Positions 47,586-58,595 of a stretch of 64,000 nucleotides of DNA are shown in pieces. Under the pieces are notes generated by a model. That model was not told where the DNA came from. It was given only the letters and a program-made list of their open reading frames with translations, and ran no database searches. Each line of letters starts with the position of its first letter. Position 1 is the stretch's first letter. Source of the DNA: Pseudomonadota bacterium (GTDB taxonomy: Bacteria; Pseudomonadota; Gammaproteobacteria; Burkholderiales; Gallionellaceae). The stretch spans positions 41,196-105,195 of the forward strand of contig JAJZTF010000009.1 of assembly GCA_021821945.1 (NCBI GenBank), in the 5' to 3' direction. Both the position numbers and the translations under genes were made by a program.

Positions 47586-50276
47586 ATGAGTCTCTATCGC
47601 CGCATAGCGCGGCATATCCTTTCCTCACAAGAGCCGCCGGACCTGCGCGGCCTTGTCGTCCTTCTTCCGAACTACCATGCAGCCAGGCCGCTTGCCAGGG
47701 CGCTGGCGGAAGAGGCCGGTTTGCCCGCGCTGCTGCTGCCGCAGATGTTCACCCTTTCGGACTGGGCGGAATCCATGGACCTCGTGGCCGGGGTGAAGAC
47801 GGATGCACAGCGCACCATCGAGCTCTACAGCGCGCTTCGCGAAAGGGACTGGTTCCCGGATGCGAACCTCTGGAGCCTTTCCAGGGAGCTCCTTGCGCTG
47901 ACCGACGAGCTCACCCGCCACCGGGTGTCGCTTCCCGATTCCTCTGATGAATTCGCAAGTCAGCTTGCCCATGCCTACAGGGCGAAACAGGGGCAGGCGT
48001 TGCAGTTCGAGGCGCGCGTGGTCCACGAGCTCTGGTATGCGATGGCGGGTTCGAACGATCTGGACGAGCGCGCAGCCTATCAGATGAAGCTCGGCCTGCT
48101 CGCAGGCCAGGTCAAGAGACCCCTTTTCGTGCTGAGGACCTGCGATCCTTCGATCGAGGAGGCGCGCTTTCTCGAAAGCTGCGAGGAGCGGGTCGAAGTC
48201 AGGATCTTCGACATCAGGGAAATGGCCGGCGAGCCATTGCTCGCCATGGCGCTTCTGAATAGCGAGGATCAGGACCTCATGAGCGCGGCTGCAAAATTGC
48301 AGGCGGCGCCTTTCAACGCGGAAGGGTCGAAGAAGCTGAGGCTCTTCGGCGCGCAGGGGCTGGAGCAGGAGGCGAAGGCGGCGGATGTGCAGATCAGGCG
48401 CTGGCTTCTGGAAGGCAGGAGGAGCATCGCCGTGGTGGTGCAGGACAGGCTGGTCGCAAGGCGGCTTCGCGCTTTGCTTGAACGCGCAAGCGTCGAGGTC
48501 GAGGACGAGACGGGCTGGACGTTCTCGACGCTCTCGGTGAGCACCGTGCTGATGCGCTGGCTCGAGGCGCTGCAGGGCGATTTCTATTATCAGGATTTGC
48601 TCGATCTTCTGAAGTCCCCCTATCTCTTCTTCGACGATCCCTCCGGGCGCAAGCAGGCGGCCTACGAGTTCGAGCAAATGGTGCGCCGTCACGGTGTGAT
48701 CGCGCATATCGAGGATTACATCGCCCTTGCCGGGCGCGAAGAGGCCGGTCTCGTGCGTCCCCTTGCCCGGCTACGCCAGGCGGCGCGGGTGTTTCAGAGG
48801 CAGGACGCAGGACAGAAGGCAGGCAGCAAGCCCGATTTGCCGCTTGCGAAATGGCTTGAGGCGTTGCAGGAGAGCCTGGAGATACTGGGCGTTTCGGAAG
48901 GGTTCGGCGCCGATGATGCGGGCAGGCAGCTTTTGCAGCAGATCGGGCTCTGGTGGGAAGAGATGTCTTCCGACAGGACGCCTTTCAGTTTTTCCGAATG
49001 GCGGCGCTGGCTTTCACAGCAGCTGGATCTCATCACGTACCGCGACGCGGGCGTCGAATCGCCCGTGCTTTTCACGCATCTTGCCGCTACGCGCTGGCGC
49101 AGCTTCGATGCGGTCCTCCTCTTGGGCGCGGATGCGGCCCACCTTCCGGCGCCAATGAATTCAGGACCCTGGTTCAACGATGCGGTCCGTTCATCCCTCG
49201 GGCTTTCCCTTTCATCCGAGCAGAGGAAGAAGGTGCGCGACGATTTGTATTGTCTTCTCGCAATGAACGAAGAGATCCTCATCACCTGGCAGGCAGGCAA
49301 AAACGGCGAGCACAATCTGTTAAGCCCCCATGTCGAGATGCTGCGCGCAGCCCACATGCTCGCCTTCGACCAGGACCTCGTTGATAAAGAGCTTGGCGAG
49401 CTGATCGAGTGTGCTCAGGTTGAGATGCAGGAAATGGCCCATCTAAAAGCAAGCGCAATGCCAAGTCCTGCAGTGGCCCCTGAGCTCGTCCCAGGAAAAA
49501 TATCGCCATCCGGATACAACTCGCTGTTGGCCTGTCCCTATCAGTACTATGCCCGTCATGCGCTGGGTCTCAACGAGATGGATGAGGTGAGGGAGACGCT
49601 CGACAAGCGCGACTACGGGACCTGGGTGCACAGGGTGCTGCAGCGCTTCCACGGAGAAGTTCCCAGTGTAAGGGAAGCGGGGAAGGAAAATGCTGAAAGG
49701 GAAATGTGGAGGATCAGCGATGAAGTGTTCGCGGAGGGCCTGTCGCGAGACTATCTTGCCCAGGGCTGGCTCATGCGCTGGCGCGCGCTGATCCCGGCAT
49801 ATATCGAATGGCAGCTGGAAAACGAGGCTTCCGGCATGAGATGCGAGGCTTGCGAGCTCTACGTCGAAGCCGCGCTCGACGGGAGCCTGATACTTCACGG
49901 GAAGCTCGACAGGCTGGATGTTTCTCAAAATGGCGAAAAGCGGGTGCTCGATTACAAGACGAAATCTGCAACCCAGCTGAAGGAAATGATAAGGCAGCCG
50001 GGCGAGGACGTGCAGCTTTCCTGTTATGCATACATGTCCGATGCATCCTGCGCCGCATTCGTGAGCCTGGACGGAAAGAAGGTGGAATCGGTAACGCTAG
50101 GGGAGAATTCCGGGGGGCTCATCAGGCAGAACATCGAAAGGCTGAAGACGATTTTCGAGCAGATCAGAAACGGGCAGGGGCTTCCCGCGAACGGCGCGGA
50201 CAGGGCCTGCAGCTACTGCGAGATGAACGGACTTTGCAGGAAAGGCGAGTGGGAGATGGAGCGGGCTGATGGATAG
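47586..50276 (+). CDS. AddB-like PD-(D/E)XK nuclease subunit of a recombination helicase-nuclease
   Basis: An 896-residue protein of the probable DNA-repair exonuclease group paired with a UvrD-type helicase. The N-terminal two thirds resemble an inactivated helicase (RGLVVLLPNYHAARPLARAL at the start). The C-terminal nuclease shows HGKLDRLD and VLDYKTKSATQ, the PD-(D/E)XK core, flanked by CPYQYYARHALG and CSYCEMNGLC, whose cysteines likely hold an iron-sulfur staple as in AddB. It overlaps the helicase gene by 8 bp. Together they would process double-strand breaks, replacing RecBCD. Confidence 0.9.
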   Translation: MSLYRRIARHILSSQEPPDLRGLVVLLPNYHAARPLARALAEEAGLPALLLPQMFTLSDWAESMDLVAGVKTDAQRTIELYSALRERDWFPDANLWSLSRELLALTDELTRHRVSLPDSSDEFASQLAHAYRAKQGQALQFEARVVHELWYAMAGSNDLDERAAYQMKLGLLAGQVKRPLFVLRTCDPSIEEARFLESCEERVEVRIFDIREMAGEPLLAMALLNSEDQDLMSAAAKLQAAPFNAEGSKKLRLFGAQGLEQEAKAADVQIRRWLLEGRRSIAVVVQDRLVARRLRALLERASVEVEDETGWTFSTLSVSTVLMRWLEALQGDFYYQDLLDLLKSPYLFFDDPSGRKQAAYEFEQMVRRHGVIAHIEDYIALAGREEAGLVRPLARLRQAARVFQRQDAGQKAGSKPDLPLAKWLEALQESLEILGVSEGFGADDAGRQLLQQIGLWWEEMSSDRTPFSFSEWRRWLSQQLDLITYRDAGVESPVLFTHLAATRWRSFDAVLLLGADAAHLPAPMNSGPWFNDAVRSSLGLSLSSEQRKKVRDDLYCLLAMNEEILITWQAGKNGEHNLLSPHVEMLRAAHMLAFDQDLVDKELGELIECAQVEMQEMAHLKASAMPSPAVAPELVPGKISPSGYNSLLACPYQYYARHALGLNEMDEVRETLDKRDYGTWVHRVLQRFHGEVPSVREAGKENAEREMWRISDEVFAEGLSRDYLAQGWLMRWRALIPAYIEWQLENEASGMRCEACELYVEAALDGSLILHGKLDRLDVSQNGEKRVLDYKTKSATQLKEMIRQPGEDVQLSCYAYMSDASCAAFVSLDGKKVESVTLGENSGGLIRQNIERLKTIFEQIRNGQGLPANGADRACSYCEMNGLCRKGEWEMERADG

Positions 50277-53200
50277 TACAAAGGCGCTTGATCCGAAAAG
50301 AAGCGTGGTGGTCGAGGCCTGTGCCGGAAGCGGCAAGACCTGGCTTCTGGTGTCGCGCATCATCCGCCTTCTTCTGGATGGGGCAAAGCCTTCCGAGATA
50401 CTCGCGATCACTTTCACCAGGAAGGCAGCCCAGGAGATGCAGACGCGCCTTCGCGACTGGCTGTATGAGCTTGCATCCGAGGACGAAAGCCATGTGCGCG
50501 ATTTCCTGCACCAGCGAGGGGTGCAGGATGTGGATGATGTGCTGCCGAAAGCAAGGCTGCTTTATCAGCAGTTCCTGCTTGCAGAGCCTGCTATCACCAT
50601 CAGCACCTTCCACGGCTGGTTCATGCAGATACTGCAGCGCGCGCCTATGAGCGGCGGATTCCAGCTTGTCGAGAAGACTTCCGATCTGATGCGCGAGGCA
50701 TGGGAGACCTTCCTTGACGGGCTGCATGAAGATCGCGAGGGCGAGACATCGGAATCGATGATGTATCTTTTCGAGAAGTTCGGGATTTCCAATGCCCGGA
50801 AGCTGCTGCAGGGCTTTGTCGACAAGCGTGCAGAATGGTGGGCCTATTCCATGGGGCGCGATGCATCCTGGGCATGCGAAGAGTTGCAGAAGGAATTCGC
50901 GGTACCCGATCCCGAATTCGATCCGCTCGCAGACTGGGGCATGTGCGGCAACAGCGAGGAGAGGCTATTCGCGTTCACGATACAGATGGCGTTAAACGGC
51001 ACCGATGTGCAGAAGGGAAACGCATCGGTGATCGAAACGGCATGGACTGAAACCGAACCGGAAGCAAGGTTCGGGAAGGTGTGGCCTCTGCTCTTCACCG
51101 ACAAGGGATTGCCGCGCTCCCTGAAACCTACGAAAAAGCAGAATGAGGACGCCTATCTTCACACGCGGGATGCGCTGCAGGACAGCCTGCATTCCGCGAA
51201 AGAGGAGATGGACAGGATAGAGGCGGTGAAGATGAACCGGGCGGCGCTGCTGTGCGGAACTGCACTGCTCGGAATCTATCAGTCTTTGAAGCTGCGCCAG
51301 CAGCTTCTGGATTTCACCGATCTCGAGTGGCGCGTGCACCAGCTGCTCGCGGAAAGCGACCATGCCGAGTACATGCAGTACAAGCTCGACAGCCGCTACC
51401 GCCATGTGCTGCTCGACGAATTCCAGGACACCAATCCCTTGCAGTGGCAGATACTCCAGTCCTGGTTTGCCGCATCCTCGGAATGCCCGCCTTCGGTTTT
51501 CCTGGTGGGCGATCCGAAGCAGTCGATATACCGTTTCCGCCGCGCTGACGCGAGGCTGTTCGATGTGGCGCGCGCATACCTTGAGGAAAATTTTTCCGCA
51601 AGACACCTGAAAAATAACGAGACGCGCCGCAATTCGCCTGCCGTGCTCGAGTTCGTGAATGCCATATTCGAGGGGATGGGGGAATACGAGGGCTACGAGA
51701 GGCATGTGGCGCACCGCAGGGACCTTCCAGGCTGCGTCGAGGTATTGCCGCTATGCGACAATGAAGCTGGAGAGAAGGAAGAGGGCGAGGACAAGGTGGG
51801 ACAGAGTCTGCGAAATCCTCTTCTCGAAGCCTATCCCGAAAGGGAGGAGGGGGAGCGCGCAAGGGAGGCTTCCATGTTTGCGGAGAAAATAAGCCGGATC
51901 GTGGGAAGCTGGCATATCGAAGACGGATCCCGTCCTGCCGTCTATTCCGACATCATGGTGCTGGTGAGGAAAAGGGCGCATCTTGTGACATACGAGAGGG
52001 CGCTGCGCAGGCTTTCGATTCCCTACCTGACATCAAGGCGGGGAGGATTGCTCGATACGCTCGAGGCATCCGACATACAGGCGCTGCTCAATTTCCTGGT
52101 CACCCCGTTCAACGATCTCGCGCTCGCGCACGCGCTCCGCACGCCCATATTTTCCTGCAGCGACGAAGACCTGATGCAGGTAGCAGGATCTGGAAATGGA
52201 GAATCGGGGGAGGGAATTTTCTCTCAATCCTCGGCCCCGAATCCTGGCAGCTGGTGGAGCCGCATCAAGCATCTGGTTGAAAGTAATGAGGCATCAGCAG
52301 CCCTGCAGCGCGCCCATCGCCTGCTTCAGGGATGGATGCTGCTTGCCGACAGGCTGCCCGTGCATGACCTTCTGGACAGGATCTATTTCGAAGGCAACGT
52401 GAAGGAGCGCTATGCAGCTGCGTCGCCAGCATCGATGAGCGCCGCGGTCCTTGCGAACCTGCAGGCCTTTCTGGAGATCGCGCTGAACGTCGATGCGGGG
52501 CGTTTTCCCAGCCTGCCGGGATTCCTGCGCGAGCTTGCCGAGCTTCACCTGGCGGACGAGAACGATGCTCCCGACGAGGGCAGGGTGGCCGAGGCGGGCA
52601 ACGCGGTTCGCATCTACACGGTGCACGAGGCCAAGGGTCTCGAAGCGCCCATCGTCTGGATGCTCGACGCGAATGCCTCTCCGCCCAGGGACAGGGGTTA
52701 CGGGGTCCTGATCGACTGGCCTACGGGCAGGGGATCGCCGGCGCATTTTTCCCTTTATGCCGACAGCAAGGGCGCGTTCCGCGCGGAATATTTCGGGAAC
52801 GAGGAGAGGATGGCAAGGCGCGAGAACCTCAACCTGCTCTATGTCGCGATGACCAGGGCAAAACAGTACCTGATCGCAAGCGGCAACGGCAAGCTCGTGG
52901 AGGGAAGCTGGTACGACCTGATCTCAAAGGCAAAGCGCACAGAAAGCCAGCCGGTTCTGGTGCAGGAACGCGCCGCACAAAGCTTGCCTCCCGAGACAAA
53001 ACAAAGACAGGTCGACGAGCGGCTGCTGCATCCTGTTCCTGCGGGAAGGCGGAAGGCTATGCTTACCGAAGAGCAGAGATACGGCATCATGCTGCACAGC
53101 CTTATGCAGCACATAAAGAGCGGGGATTCGGAATCCGCTCTTAAGCGAAGGCCGGGCATCGATCCGTCGCCGGATCTTCTGAGGGAGGCTATGGCGATAC

Positions 53201-53478
53201 TCGATGCGCCGGCGCTTTCCCGCTTCTTCGACGAGCAATGCCATGTTTCGGCGGCGAACGAGATTGCATATGTGAATGCATCCGGGGAGCTCAGGCGGAT
53301 AGATCGACTGGTCGAGTTTGAACAGGAGGTCTGGGTGCTCGATTACAAGACAGGCGCTGAGACTGCGGGTCACAAGGCCCAGCTCGAGGAATACCGAACG
53401 GCGATGCAGGCCGTTTATCCCGGGAAGAGGGTGCGCTGCGCGCTGATTTATGCAGGCGGAAAATTCGCTGAAATCTGA
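50269..53478 (+). CDS. AddA-like UvrD-family helicase/exonuclease
   Basis: A 1069-residue superfamily 1 helicase with C-terminal nuclease. The motifs are VVVEACAGSGKTWLLVSRI (Walker A near residue 17), AITFTRKAAQEM (Ia), LLDEFQDTNPLQWQIL (II), GDPKQSIYRFRRAD (III), VHEAKGLEAPIVWM (V) and LLYVAMTRAK (VI). The C-terminal nuclease has RRIDRLVEF and WVLDYKTGAE. The domain order is that of AddA. It is translationally coupled to the upstream nuclease gene. sodB follows after 61 bp with its own probable promoter. Confidence 0.93.
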   Translation: MDSTKALDPKRSVVVEACAGSGKTWLLVSRIIRLLLDGAKPSEILAITFTRKAAQEMQTRLRDWLYELASEDESHVRDFLHQRGVQDVDDVLPKARLLYQQFLLAEPAITISTFHGWFMQILQRAPMSGGFQLVEKTSDLMREAWETFLDGLHEDREGETSESMMYLFEKFGISNARKLLQGFVDKRAEWWAYSMGRDASWACEELQKEFAVPDPEFDPLADWGMCGNSEERLFAFTIQMALNGTDVQKGNASVIETAWTETEPEARFGKVWPLLFTDKGLPRSLKPTKKQNEDAYLHTRDALQDSLHSAKEEMDRIEAVKMNRAALLCGTALLGIYQSLKLRQQLLDFTDLEWRVHQLLAESDHAEYMQYKLDSRYRHVLLDEFQDTNPLQWQILQSWFAASSECPPSVFLVGDPKQSIYRFRRADARLFDVARAYLEENFSARHLKNNETRRNSPAVLEFVNAIFEGMGEYEGYERHVAHRRDLPGCVEVLPLCDNEAGEKEEGEDKVGQSLRNPLLEAYPEREEGERAREASMFAEKISRIVGSWHIEDGSRPAVYSDIMVLVRKRAHLVTYERALRRLSIPYLTSRRGGLLDTLEASDIQALLNFLVTPFNDLALAHALRTPIFSCSDEDLMQVAGSGNGESGEGIFSQSSAPNPGSWWSRIKHLVESNEASAALQRAHRLLQGWMLLADRLPVHDLLDRIYFEGNVKERYAAASPASMSAAVLANLQAFLEIALNVDAGRFPSLPGFLRELAELHLADENDAPDEGRVAEAGNAVRIYTVHEAKGLEAPIVWMLDANASPPRDRGYGVLIDWPTGRGSPAHFSLYADSKGAFRAEYFGNEERMARRENLNLLYVAMTRAKQYLIASGNGKLVEGSWYDLISKAKRTESQPVLVQERAAQSLPPETKQRQVDERLLHPVPAGRRKAMLTEEQRYGIMLHSLMQHIKSGDSESALKRRPGIDPSPDLLREAMAILDAPALSRFFDEQCHVSAANEIAYVNASGELRRIDRLVEFEQEVWVLDYKTGAETAGHKAQLEEYRTAMQAVYPGKRVRCALIYAGGKFAEI

Positions 53479-53539
53479 GTAAGGAGCTGTGGTATTATTT
53501 GCAACCCGGTTTTCTTCATCATTCATTTAAGGATAGATC

Positions 53540-54124
53540 ATGGAACATACTCTGCCACCTTTGCCTTACGCGATGGATGCATTGCAACCTCACATGTCCA
53601 AGGAGACATTCGAGTATCACTACGCCAAGCACCACCAGGCCTACGTGACCAACCTGAACAACCTGATCAAGGGCACCGAATACGAATCGCTGGACCTCGA
53701 GTCCATCATCAAGAAGGCGCCAGCCGGCGGCATCTACAACAATGCCGCGCAGGTCTGGAATCACACCTTCTTCTGGAACTGCATGAAGCCCGCCGGCGGC
53801 GGCGCACCCGCAGGCGCGCTGGCTGACGCGATCAACAAGAAGTGGGGCAGCCTGGACGAATTCAAGAAGGCATTCCAGACTTCCGCTGTCGGCAACTTCG
53901 GCTCCGGCTGGACATGGCTCGTGAAGAAGGCGGACGGCTCTTTGGACATCGTCAACATGGGCGCTGCGGGCACGCCGCTGACCACCGGAGACCGCGCGCT
54001 TCTGTGCGTCGACGTGTGGGAACACGCCTACTACATCGACTACCGCAACCTGCGCCCCAAGTTCGTCGAGACCTTCATGAACAATCTCGTGAACTGGGAC
54101 TTCGTTGCAAAAAACTATGCATAA
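53540..54124 (+). CDS. sodB: Iron superoxide dismutase
   Basis: A 194-residue cytoplasmic enzyme converting superoxide to peroxide and oxygen. Metal ligands are in [21 protein letters not shown] and [24 protein letters not shown] and FGSGWTWLV suggest the iron rather than manganese form. TAAGGA precedes the ATG, and a TATTAT box at about 53492 may be its -10. A strong terminator follows, so it is monocistronic. Confidence 0.96.
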   Translation: MEHTLPPLPYAMDALQPHMSKETFEYHYAKHHQAYVTNLNNLIKGTEYESLDLESIIKKAPAGGIYNNAAQVWNHTFFWNCMKPAGGGAPAGALADAINKKWGSLDEFKKAFQTSAVGNFGSGWTWLVKKADGSLDIVNMGAAGTPLTTGDRALLCVDVWEHAYYIDYRNLRPKFVETFMNNLVNWDFVAKNYA

Positions 54125-54164
54125 CGTTTTCTGGTGTTAAACCAGGAATCGCGTCGTGAAACCC

Positions 54165-54195
54165 AAGGGGGAACATGAGTTCCCCCTTTGTTTTT
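54165..54195 (+). terminator. Rho-independent terminator of sodB
   Basis: AAGGGGGAAC and GTTCCCCCTT form a perfect 10-bp stem with a 4-nt loop (ATGA), followed by TGTTTTT. It starts 40 bp past the sodB stop. Confidence 0.92.
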
Positions 54196-54351
54196 CGATA
54201 TGGCCGTTTTTGAAGATATGCAATTTTCGCGCGTGCTGTCCTGCCACGCTCCACGTGCGGCCAGCAGGAGCGGGGGCATGAAGCTTGCGTGCAGCAAGCC
54301 CCGGAACACGCAATATCGGGGCAGGATAAACCGTGAGGGGCCGGGTTTGAT

Positions 54352-55263
54352 ATGAAAGATTCATGCAGGTTTTTAAGCCACATCCTTGATTCAATCCCTG
54401 ACCATATCGCCGTCATCGACGAAAACGGCAAGATCCAATACGCGAACAAGAGCTGGTCGGCATTCGGGGAAAACAATGCCTGCGCTCTTGGCGATGAGTG
54501 GATTGGGGTGAACTACATTGAAGAGTGTAAAAAGGCTGCGGCGATGGGGGATGCATTCGGGCTGCAGGCCTATGAGGGGATCAGGAGCGTCATGGAAAGG
54601 GGCGACCCGGGTTTCTATTTCGAATACCCATGCCACAGTCCTGATGAGAAACGCTGGTTCATGATGCGGGTGACCCCTTTTCAGATTTCCGGTGAAAAAT
54701 ATTTCGTGATTTCCCATCAGAACATCACGGAGAGAAAGCTGTCTGAAGAAAAGGTAAAGGAACTGGCAAGAATGGATGGACTTACAAACATCCCGAATCG
54801 CCGCACGTTTGATGCGTTTCTTCACGAAGAATGGAGAAGGTGTGCCAGGCTTAAGAAGCCGATTAGCATGGCCTTGATTGATCTGGATCATTTCAAGACA
54901 CTGAACGACAACTACGGCCATCAATATGGCGACGAATGTTTGGTCAAGATCGCGGGATTGCTCAGGGAATTCGCCAGCAGGCCTGGCGACATTTGCGCAA
55001 GGTATGGCGGAGAAGAATTCGCATTGGTCTGGGGGGATACCTCGCTCGAGCAGGCCAGGCAGTTGTCGGGCAGGCTGCTGAAGAAGGTTGCCGAGCTTCA
55101 GATTCAAAACGAATATTCGCCTGTCAGCCGCTTTTTGTCAGTCAGTATCGGCTTGGCCGAGATGGTGCCGGACAAGGGAAGAAAATGGAGCGAGCTGATT
55201 GCAGAGGCGGATCGGTTGCTCTACATCGCAAAAGAAAATGGCAGGAACAGGGTTGAAAGCTGA
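54352..55263 (+). CDS. PAS-GGDEF diguanylate cyclase
   Basis: A 303-residue cytoplasmic enzyme predicted to make cyclic di-GMP. A PAS sensor domain spans ~5-130 (ILDSIPDHIAVIDENGKIQYAN, then a PAC-like ITERKLSEEKV). The GGDEF domain has DGLTNIPNRR and the active GGEEF at 219-223. An RxxD inhibitory site is present at 210-213, five residues before the active site, so product feedback is expected. No membrane helices are seen. It overlaps the TspO start by 26 bp. Confidence 0.92.
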   Translation: MKDSCRFLSHILDSIPDHIAVIDENGKIQYANKSWSAFGENNACALGDEWIGVNYIEECKKAAAMGDAFGLQAYEGIRSVMERGDPGFYFEYPCHSPDEKRWFMMRVTPFQISGEKYFVISHQNITERKLSEEKVKELARMDGLTNIPNRRTFDAFLHEEWRRCARLKKPISMALIDLDHFKTLNDNYGHQYGDECLVKIAGLLREFASRPGDICARYGGEEFALVWGDTSLEQARQLSGRLLKKVAELQIQNEYSPVSRFLSVSIGLAEMVPDKGRKWSELIAEADRLLYIAKENGRNRVES

Positions 55264-55786
55264 ATCTGGGAAAGGTCCTGAAAGTCATCCGGCATACCGC
55301 AGCCTGCTGGGGCTGGCGGCCTGGATCGGACTCTGCTTCCTGGTGGCGGCCATCGGAGCCGCAGCGTCTATCGATGCCGGCAGCTTTTATGCGCAACTTG
55401 TCCGCCCCGGCTGGGCGCCGCCGGCATCAGTCTTCGGGCCGGTGTGGACCGCGCTCTACCTCCTGATGGCAATTGCCGCCTGGCTCGTGTGGCGCGTGCA
55501 TCCGCGGGCTTTCTTTGCGCTCGGGCTTTTCATTGCCCAACTCGTTGCCAATGGTTTGTGGAGCTGGGTCTTTTTCAAGTGGCATCTGGGCGCACTTGCG
55601 ACGGCCAATGTCGTCGTGCTCTGGCTCTTGCTGCTCGCGACCCTTTGGGCGTTCTGGAAAAAAAGTCGCATCGCCGGTGCATTGCTTGTCCCATACCTTC
55701 TTTGGGTCACTTTTGCCTCGGCCCTCACCTTCACTGTCTGGCAGTTGAATCCGCAATTTCTGGGTGCCGCCACGCCTTCGCTTTAG
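55238..55786 (+). CDS. TspO/MBR family membrane protein
   Basis: A five-helix membrane protein related to the translocator protein that binds tetrapyrroles. Start ATG 55238 gives 182 aa including a ~25-residue polar lead. The family core is visible: [32 protein letters not shown], then [19 protein letters not shown] and [16 protein letters not shown]. TspO proteins in bacteria affect porphyrin traffic and stress or light-dependent gene regulation. Its coupling to a cyclase gene is by overlap only. Confidence 0.92.
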   Translation: MAGTGLKAESGKGPESHPAYRSLLGLAAWIGLCFLVAAIGAAASIDAGSFYAQLVRPGWAPPASVFGPVWTALYLLMAIAAWLVWRVHPRAFFALGLFIAQLVANGLWSWVFFKWHLGALATANVVVLWLLLLATLWAFWKKSRIAGALLVPYLLWVTFASALTFTVWQLNPQFLGAATPSL

Positions 55787-55836
55787 TCGGCCTCTTGCAA
55801 TCGACGAAATCAATCCTGCCGCCGGAGAAAAATGTC

Positions 55837-56283
55837 ATGAGAATCTGGGTGGATGCGGACGCATGTCCGGTAGTCGTCAAGGAAATCCTGTATCGCGCCG
55901 CTGTCCGCGCCCGGATTCCGCTCACGCTGGTTGCCAACAGGATGCTGCGGGTGCCGCCGTCACCGTGGATCAGGGCGCTGCAGGTTCCCGGCGGTTTCGA
56001 TGTGGCAGACCAGCGCATCGCGCTGGAGGCGCATGACGGCGATCTGGTCATCACTGCCGACGTGCCGCTTGCGGCCCAGGTCATCGCCAAGGGGGCGACT
56101 GTCATTGATCCGAGAGGCGAACTGCTGACTGACGCCAATATCAGGGAGCGCCTCACGATGAGAAATTTCATGGAAAGCCTGCGCGGCAGCGGAGTGGAGA
56201 CGGGAGGGCCGGCGGCCTTTTCCAGGGCAGACCGGCAGGCGTTCGCAAACCAGATCGACAGGCTATTGGCGAAGCGGCGGTAG
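55837..56283 (+). CDS. YaiI/YqxD family protein (DUF188, PIN-like)
   Basis: A 148-residue protein of the UPF0178 family. It begins [18 protein letters not shown] and includes [19 protein letters not shown] and [12 protein letters not shown], with acidic residues arranged as in PIN-like nucleases. Activity is unproven. CCGGAG lies before ATG 55837; the frame above this overlaps TspO and is not real. It converges on the chemoreceptor gene (41-bp gap). Confidence 0.92.
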   Translation: MRIWVDADACPVVVKEILYRAAVRARIPLTLVANRMLRVPPSPWIRALQVPGGFDVADQRIALEAHDGDLVITADVPLAAQVIAKGATVIDPRGELLTDANIRERLTMRNFMESLRGSGVETGGPAAFSRADRQAFANQIDRLLAKRR

Positions 56284-56324
56284 CATCTGCATGCCATTCC
56301 GCCTGGGGCATCCGGGAGGGCCAG

Positions 56325-58403
56325 CTAATGGGTGTCGAAATGCTTCACCATCGCCAGCAATTCCCGGGCATTGCTTGAAAGCTCCTCGGATGCGGCCTTG
56401 GCCTCCTGGGTTGCATTTGCATTGCTGTCGACGAGTTCTGAAATGCGCTGCAGACTCCTTGCAACGTCTTCGCTTGCCATCGACTGTTCTTTCGAAGCGT
56501 CGGCGATATGCAGCGCCTTTTGTGACAGATGGCGGCTGGTCTTCATGATTTCCTTGAGGCCTTCGCCGTTTTCACGGGCGAGCACGATACCCTGTTCGAC
56601 TTCCCTGACAGCCTTGTCCATGGATGCGACGACTTCCTGGGTGGTGGCGTGAATTCCTGATACCTTGCTGGTGATGTCGACCGTGCTCGACGACGTGCGC
56701 TCAGCGAGTTTCCTCACCTCGTCGGCAACCACGGCGAAACCTCGTCCCTGCTCTCCCGCCCTTGCTGCCTCGATCGCTGCGTTCAGTGCGAGCAGGTTGG
56801 TCTGGTCGGCGATGCCCTTGATAACCAGCGTAATTTCTCCGATCTGCTGGATCGCCTCCTTGAGCTCTCCTATCGTCTTGCTGGAACTTTGAACGGCCTG
56901 CACCACCCGCGCTGTCGATTCGATGCTCATTTCCATTCTCGCGTTGTTCTGTTCGATGATTTTCTGCGAGTCGAGGGAGGCGGAAGCCGATGAAGTGGCA
57001 TCATGGGCCACTTCGGAGACCGATTGGCTGAATTCTTCCATGGTGCTCGCGATCTGCTGCACATGATCCTGCTGCAATCTGGATTGTTCGGTGACCTGAT
57101 CCACCCTGGCATCAAGTTCCGCACTGCGCTCCACGATGGTCGATGCGGCAAGCCCCATCTCGTCAAGCATGACCTGGATGTGGGATTGCATGACCTGCAA
57201 TTCGCATTTGAGCCGCCCCGGCTCATCCCTGCTGGAGATGTCAATTTCAGTGGACAAATCGCCTTCGATGACCGCCTTGAATTGCTTGTCGACATCGTTG
57301 AGCGGTGATTCTACATATTTCTTGAAGGCGAAACGCAGGGCCAGGAAAATGAACAGCTGGATGCCGATCTGGCCTGCGATCAGCAACGTGATCATCTGGC
57401 GCAACTGTTTGAAATCGCGGGTCAGATCGATCGTCAGATCGGAGGCGCCGTTGGAGCTGCCAACCTCGACCTGGTGGCAGCTCAGGCAGTCCGTGCCGTG
57501 GAAGTCGTGAGATTCGATGTACGGCGTGATCACTCTGAAGAGGTATTTCCCGTTGTCATGGGTCAACGAAAAGTTGGGAACGGACTTGCCTTTGGCGACG
57601 GATTCATCGATGGCGCGCTTCACGAGAGGGTCATCGAGATGTTCTTCGGGCAGTCCCGGGCCGAACTGCTTCACGACCTGCTCTGTACGCTCGAGCCTCA
57701 GAGAGGTCAGCTTCTGCCCCTCAATGATTTTCCTGATCATGAGTTTCCGATTGGCCGGGTCCGAAATCATGCCGGTGACCATCAGCATGTTCGCGTTGTC
57801 GATCACCTGCATAGCAGTCGCCTCCCCGCGCTGCTGCGCGTTGGCGATCATGTTGCCCTTCATTTTCTCGTAAAGGGTGTAGGTGGCGCCTGTCATTATC
57901 ACGAACAATATGGGCTGAAGAATCAGCTGTACCTTGAGTCTCAGGGGAAGGTTCCTGAACCTGAATCGATCGAATTTCGAGCCGATCTCGGCCCCTGATT
58001 CGTTGAGCTGTCTGTAGAGCGCATCGGCAGCCTCGATCTCGGCCCTGGTGGGGGCATTCCTGACGGACATGTAACCCGTCACCTTGCCACCTTCGATGAC
58101 GGGGGAGACGAGCGCCTTGACCCAGTAATGGTCGCCGTTCTTGCAGCGATTCTTGACGATGCCCCGCCAGGGCATGCCTTCCTTCAGCGTATCCCAGAGC
58201 CATTTGAATGCCTGAGGGGGCATGTCCGGATGGCGAACGACGTTATGGTTCTTCCCGATCAGCTCTTCTCTCGAAAAACCGCTCATTTCGACAAAGGCGT
58301 CGTTCGCGTAGGTGATGATTCCCTTGAGGTCGGTTGTCGTAACGATGCGCAGGCCGGGCGGAAACGGCTTCTCGATCTGAGTGACGGGGTAATTCTTTTT
58401 CAT
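56325..58403 (-). CDS. Chemoreceptor with N-terminal PAS and a periplasmic c-type haem motif
   Basis: A 692-residue methyl-accepting chemotaxis protein. Residues ~15-120 are an Aer-like cytoplasmic PAS domain ([21 protein letters not shown]). A transmembrane helix at 158-176 leads to a ~160-residue periplasmic domain with the c-haem motif CLSCH at 306-310, then a second helix (336-358), HAMP, and a signalling domain with the conserved hairpin [25 protein letters not shown]. The periplasmic part resembles DUF3365-type haem sensors. It probably senses redox, oxygen or NO on both sides of the membrane. No che genes are nearby. Confidence 0.93.
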   Translation of the reverse strand: MKKNYPVTQIEKPFPPGLRIVTTTDLKGIITYANDAFVEMSGFSREELIGKNHNVVRHPDMPPQAFKWLWDTLKEGMPWRGIVKNRCKNGDHYWVKALVSPVIEGGKVTGYMSVRNAPTRAEIEAADALYRQLNESGAEIGSKFDRFRFRNLPLRLKVQLILQPILFVIMTGATYTLYEKMKGNMIANAQQRGEATAMQVIDNANMLMVTGMISDPANRKLMIRKIIEGQKLTSLRLERTEQVVKQFGPGLPEEHLDDPLVKRAIDESVAKGKSVPNFSLTHDNGKYLFRVITPYIESHDFHGTDCLSCHQVEVGSSNGASDLTIDLTRDFKQLRQMITLLIAGQIGIQLFIFLALRFAFKKYVESPLNDVDKQFKAVIEGDLSTEIDISSRDEPGRLKCELQVMQSHIQVMLDEMGLAASTIVERSAELDARVDQVTEQSRLQQDHVQQIASTMEEFSQSVSEVAHDATSSASASLDSQKIIEQNNARMEMSIESTARVVQAVQSSSKTIGELKEAIQQIGEITLVIKGIADQTNLLALNAAIEAARAGEQGRGFAVVADEVRKLAERTSSSTVDITSKVSGIHATTQEVVASMDKAVREVEQGIVLARENGEGLKEIMKTSRHLSQKALHIADASKEQSMASEDVARSLQRISELVDSNANATQEAKAASEELSSNARELLAMVKHFDTH

Positions 58404-58595
58404 GTTGATTTTGCGGTGTTTTGAGCGTGTTTGTTGATTGTGTCAGTTCTTGGATGCCTGCTTGAAGCCTGGCTTGTGATGGATAGGTAATGGGTCAGGT
58501 CATGAATTTCGGATTTTGCGATTGCAGTGCGACGTCATGCTGATGCTTCATGTGTTCCGGGAGGGCTTGCAGCGGCTGTGCGACGGAGTGGTGAT

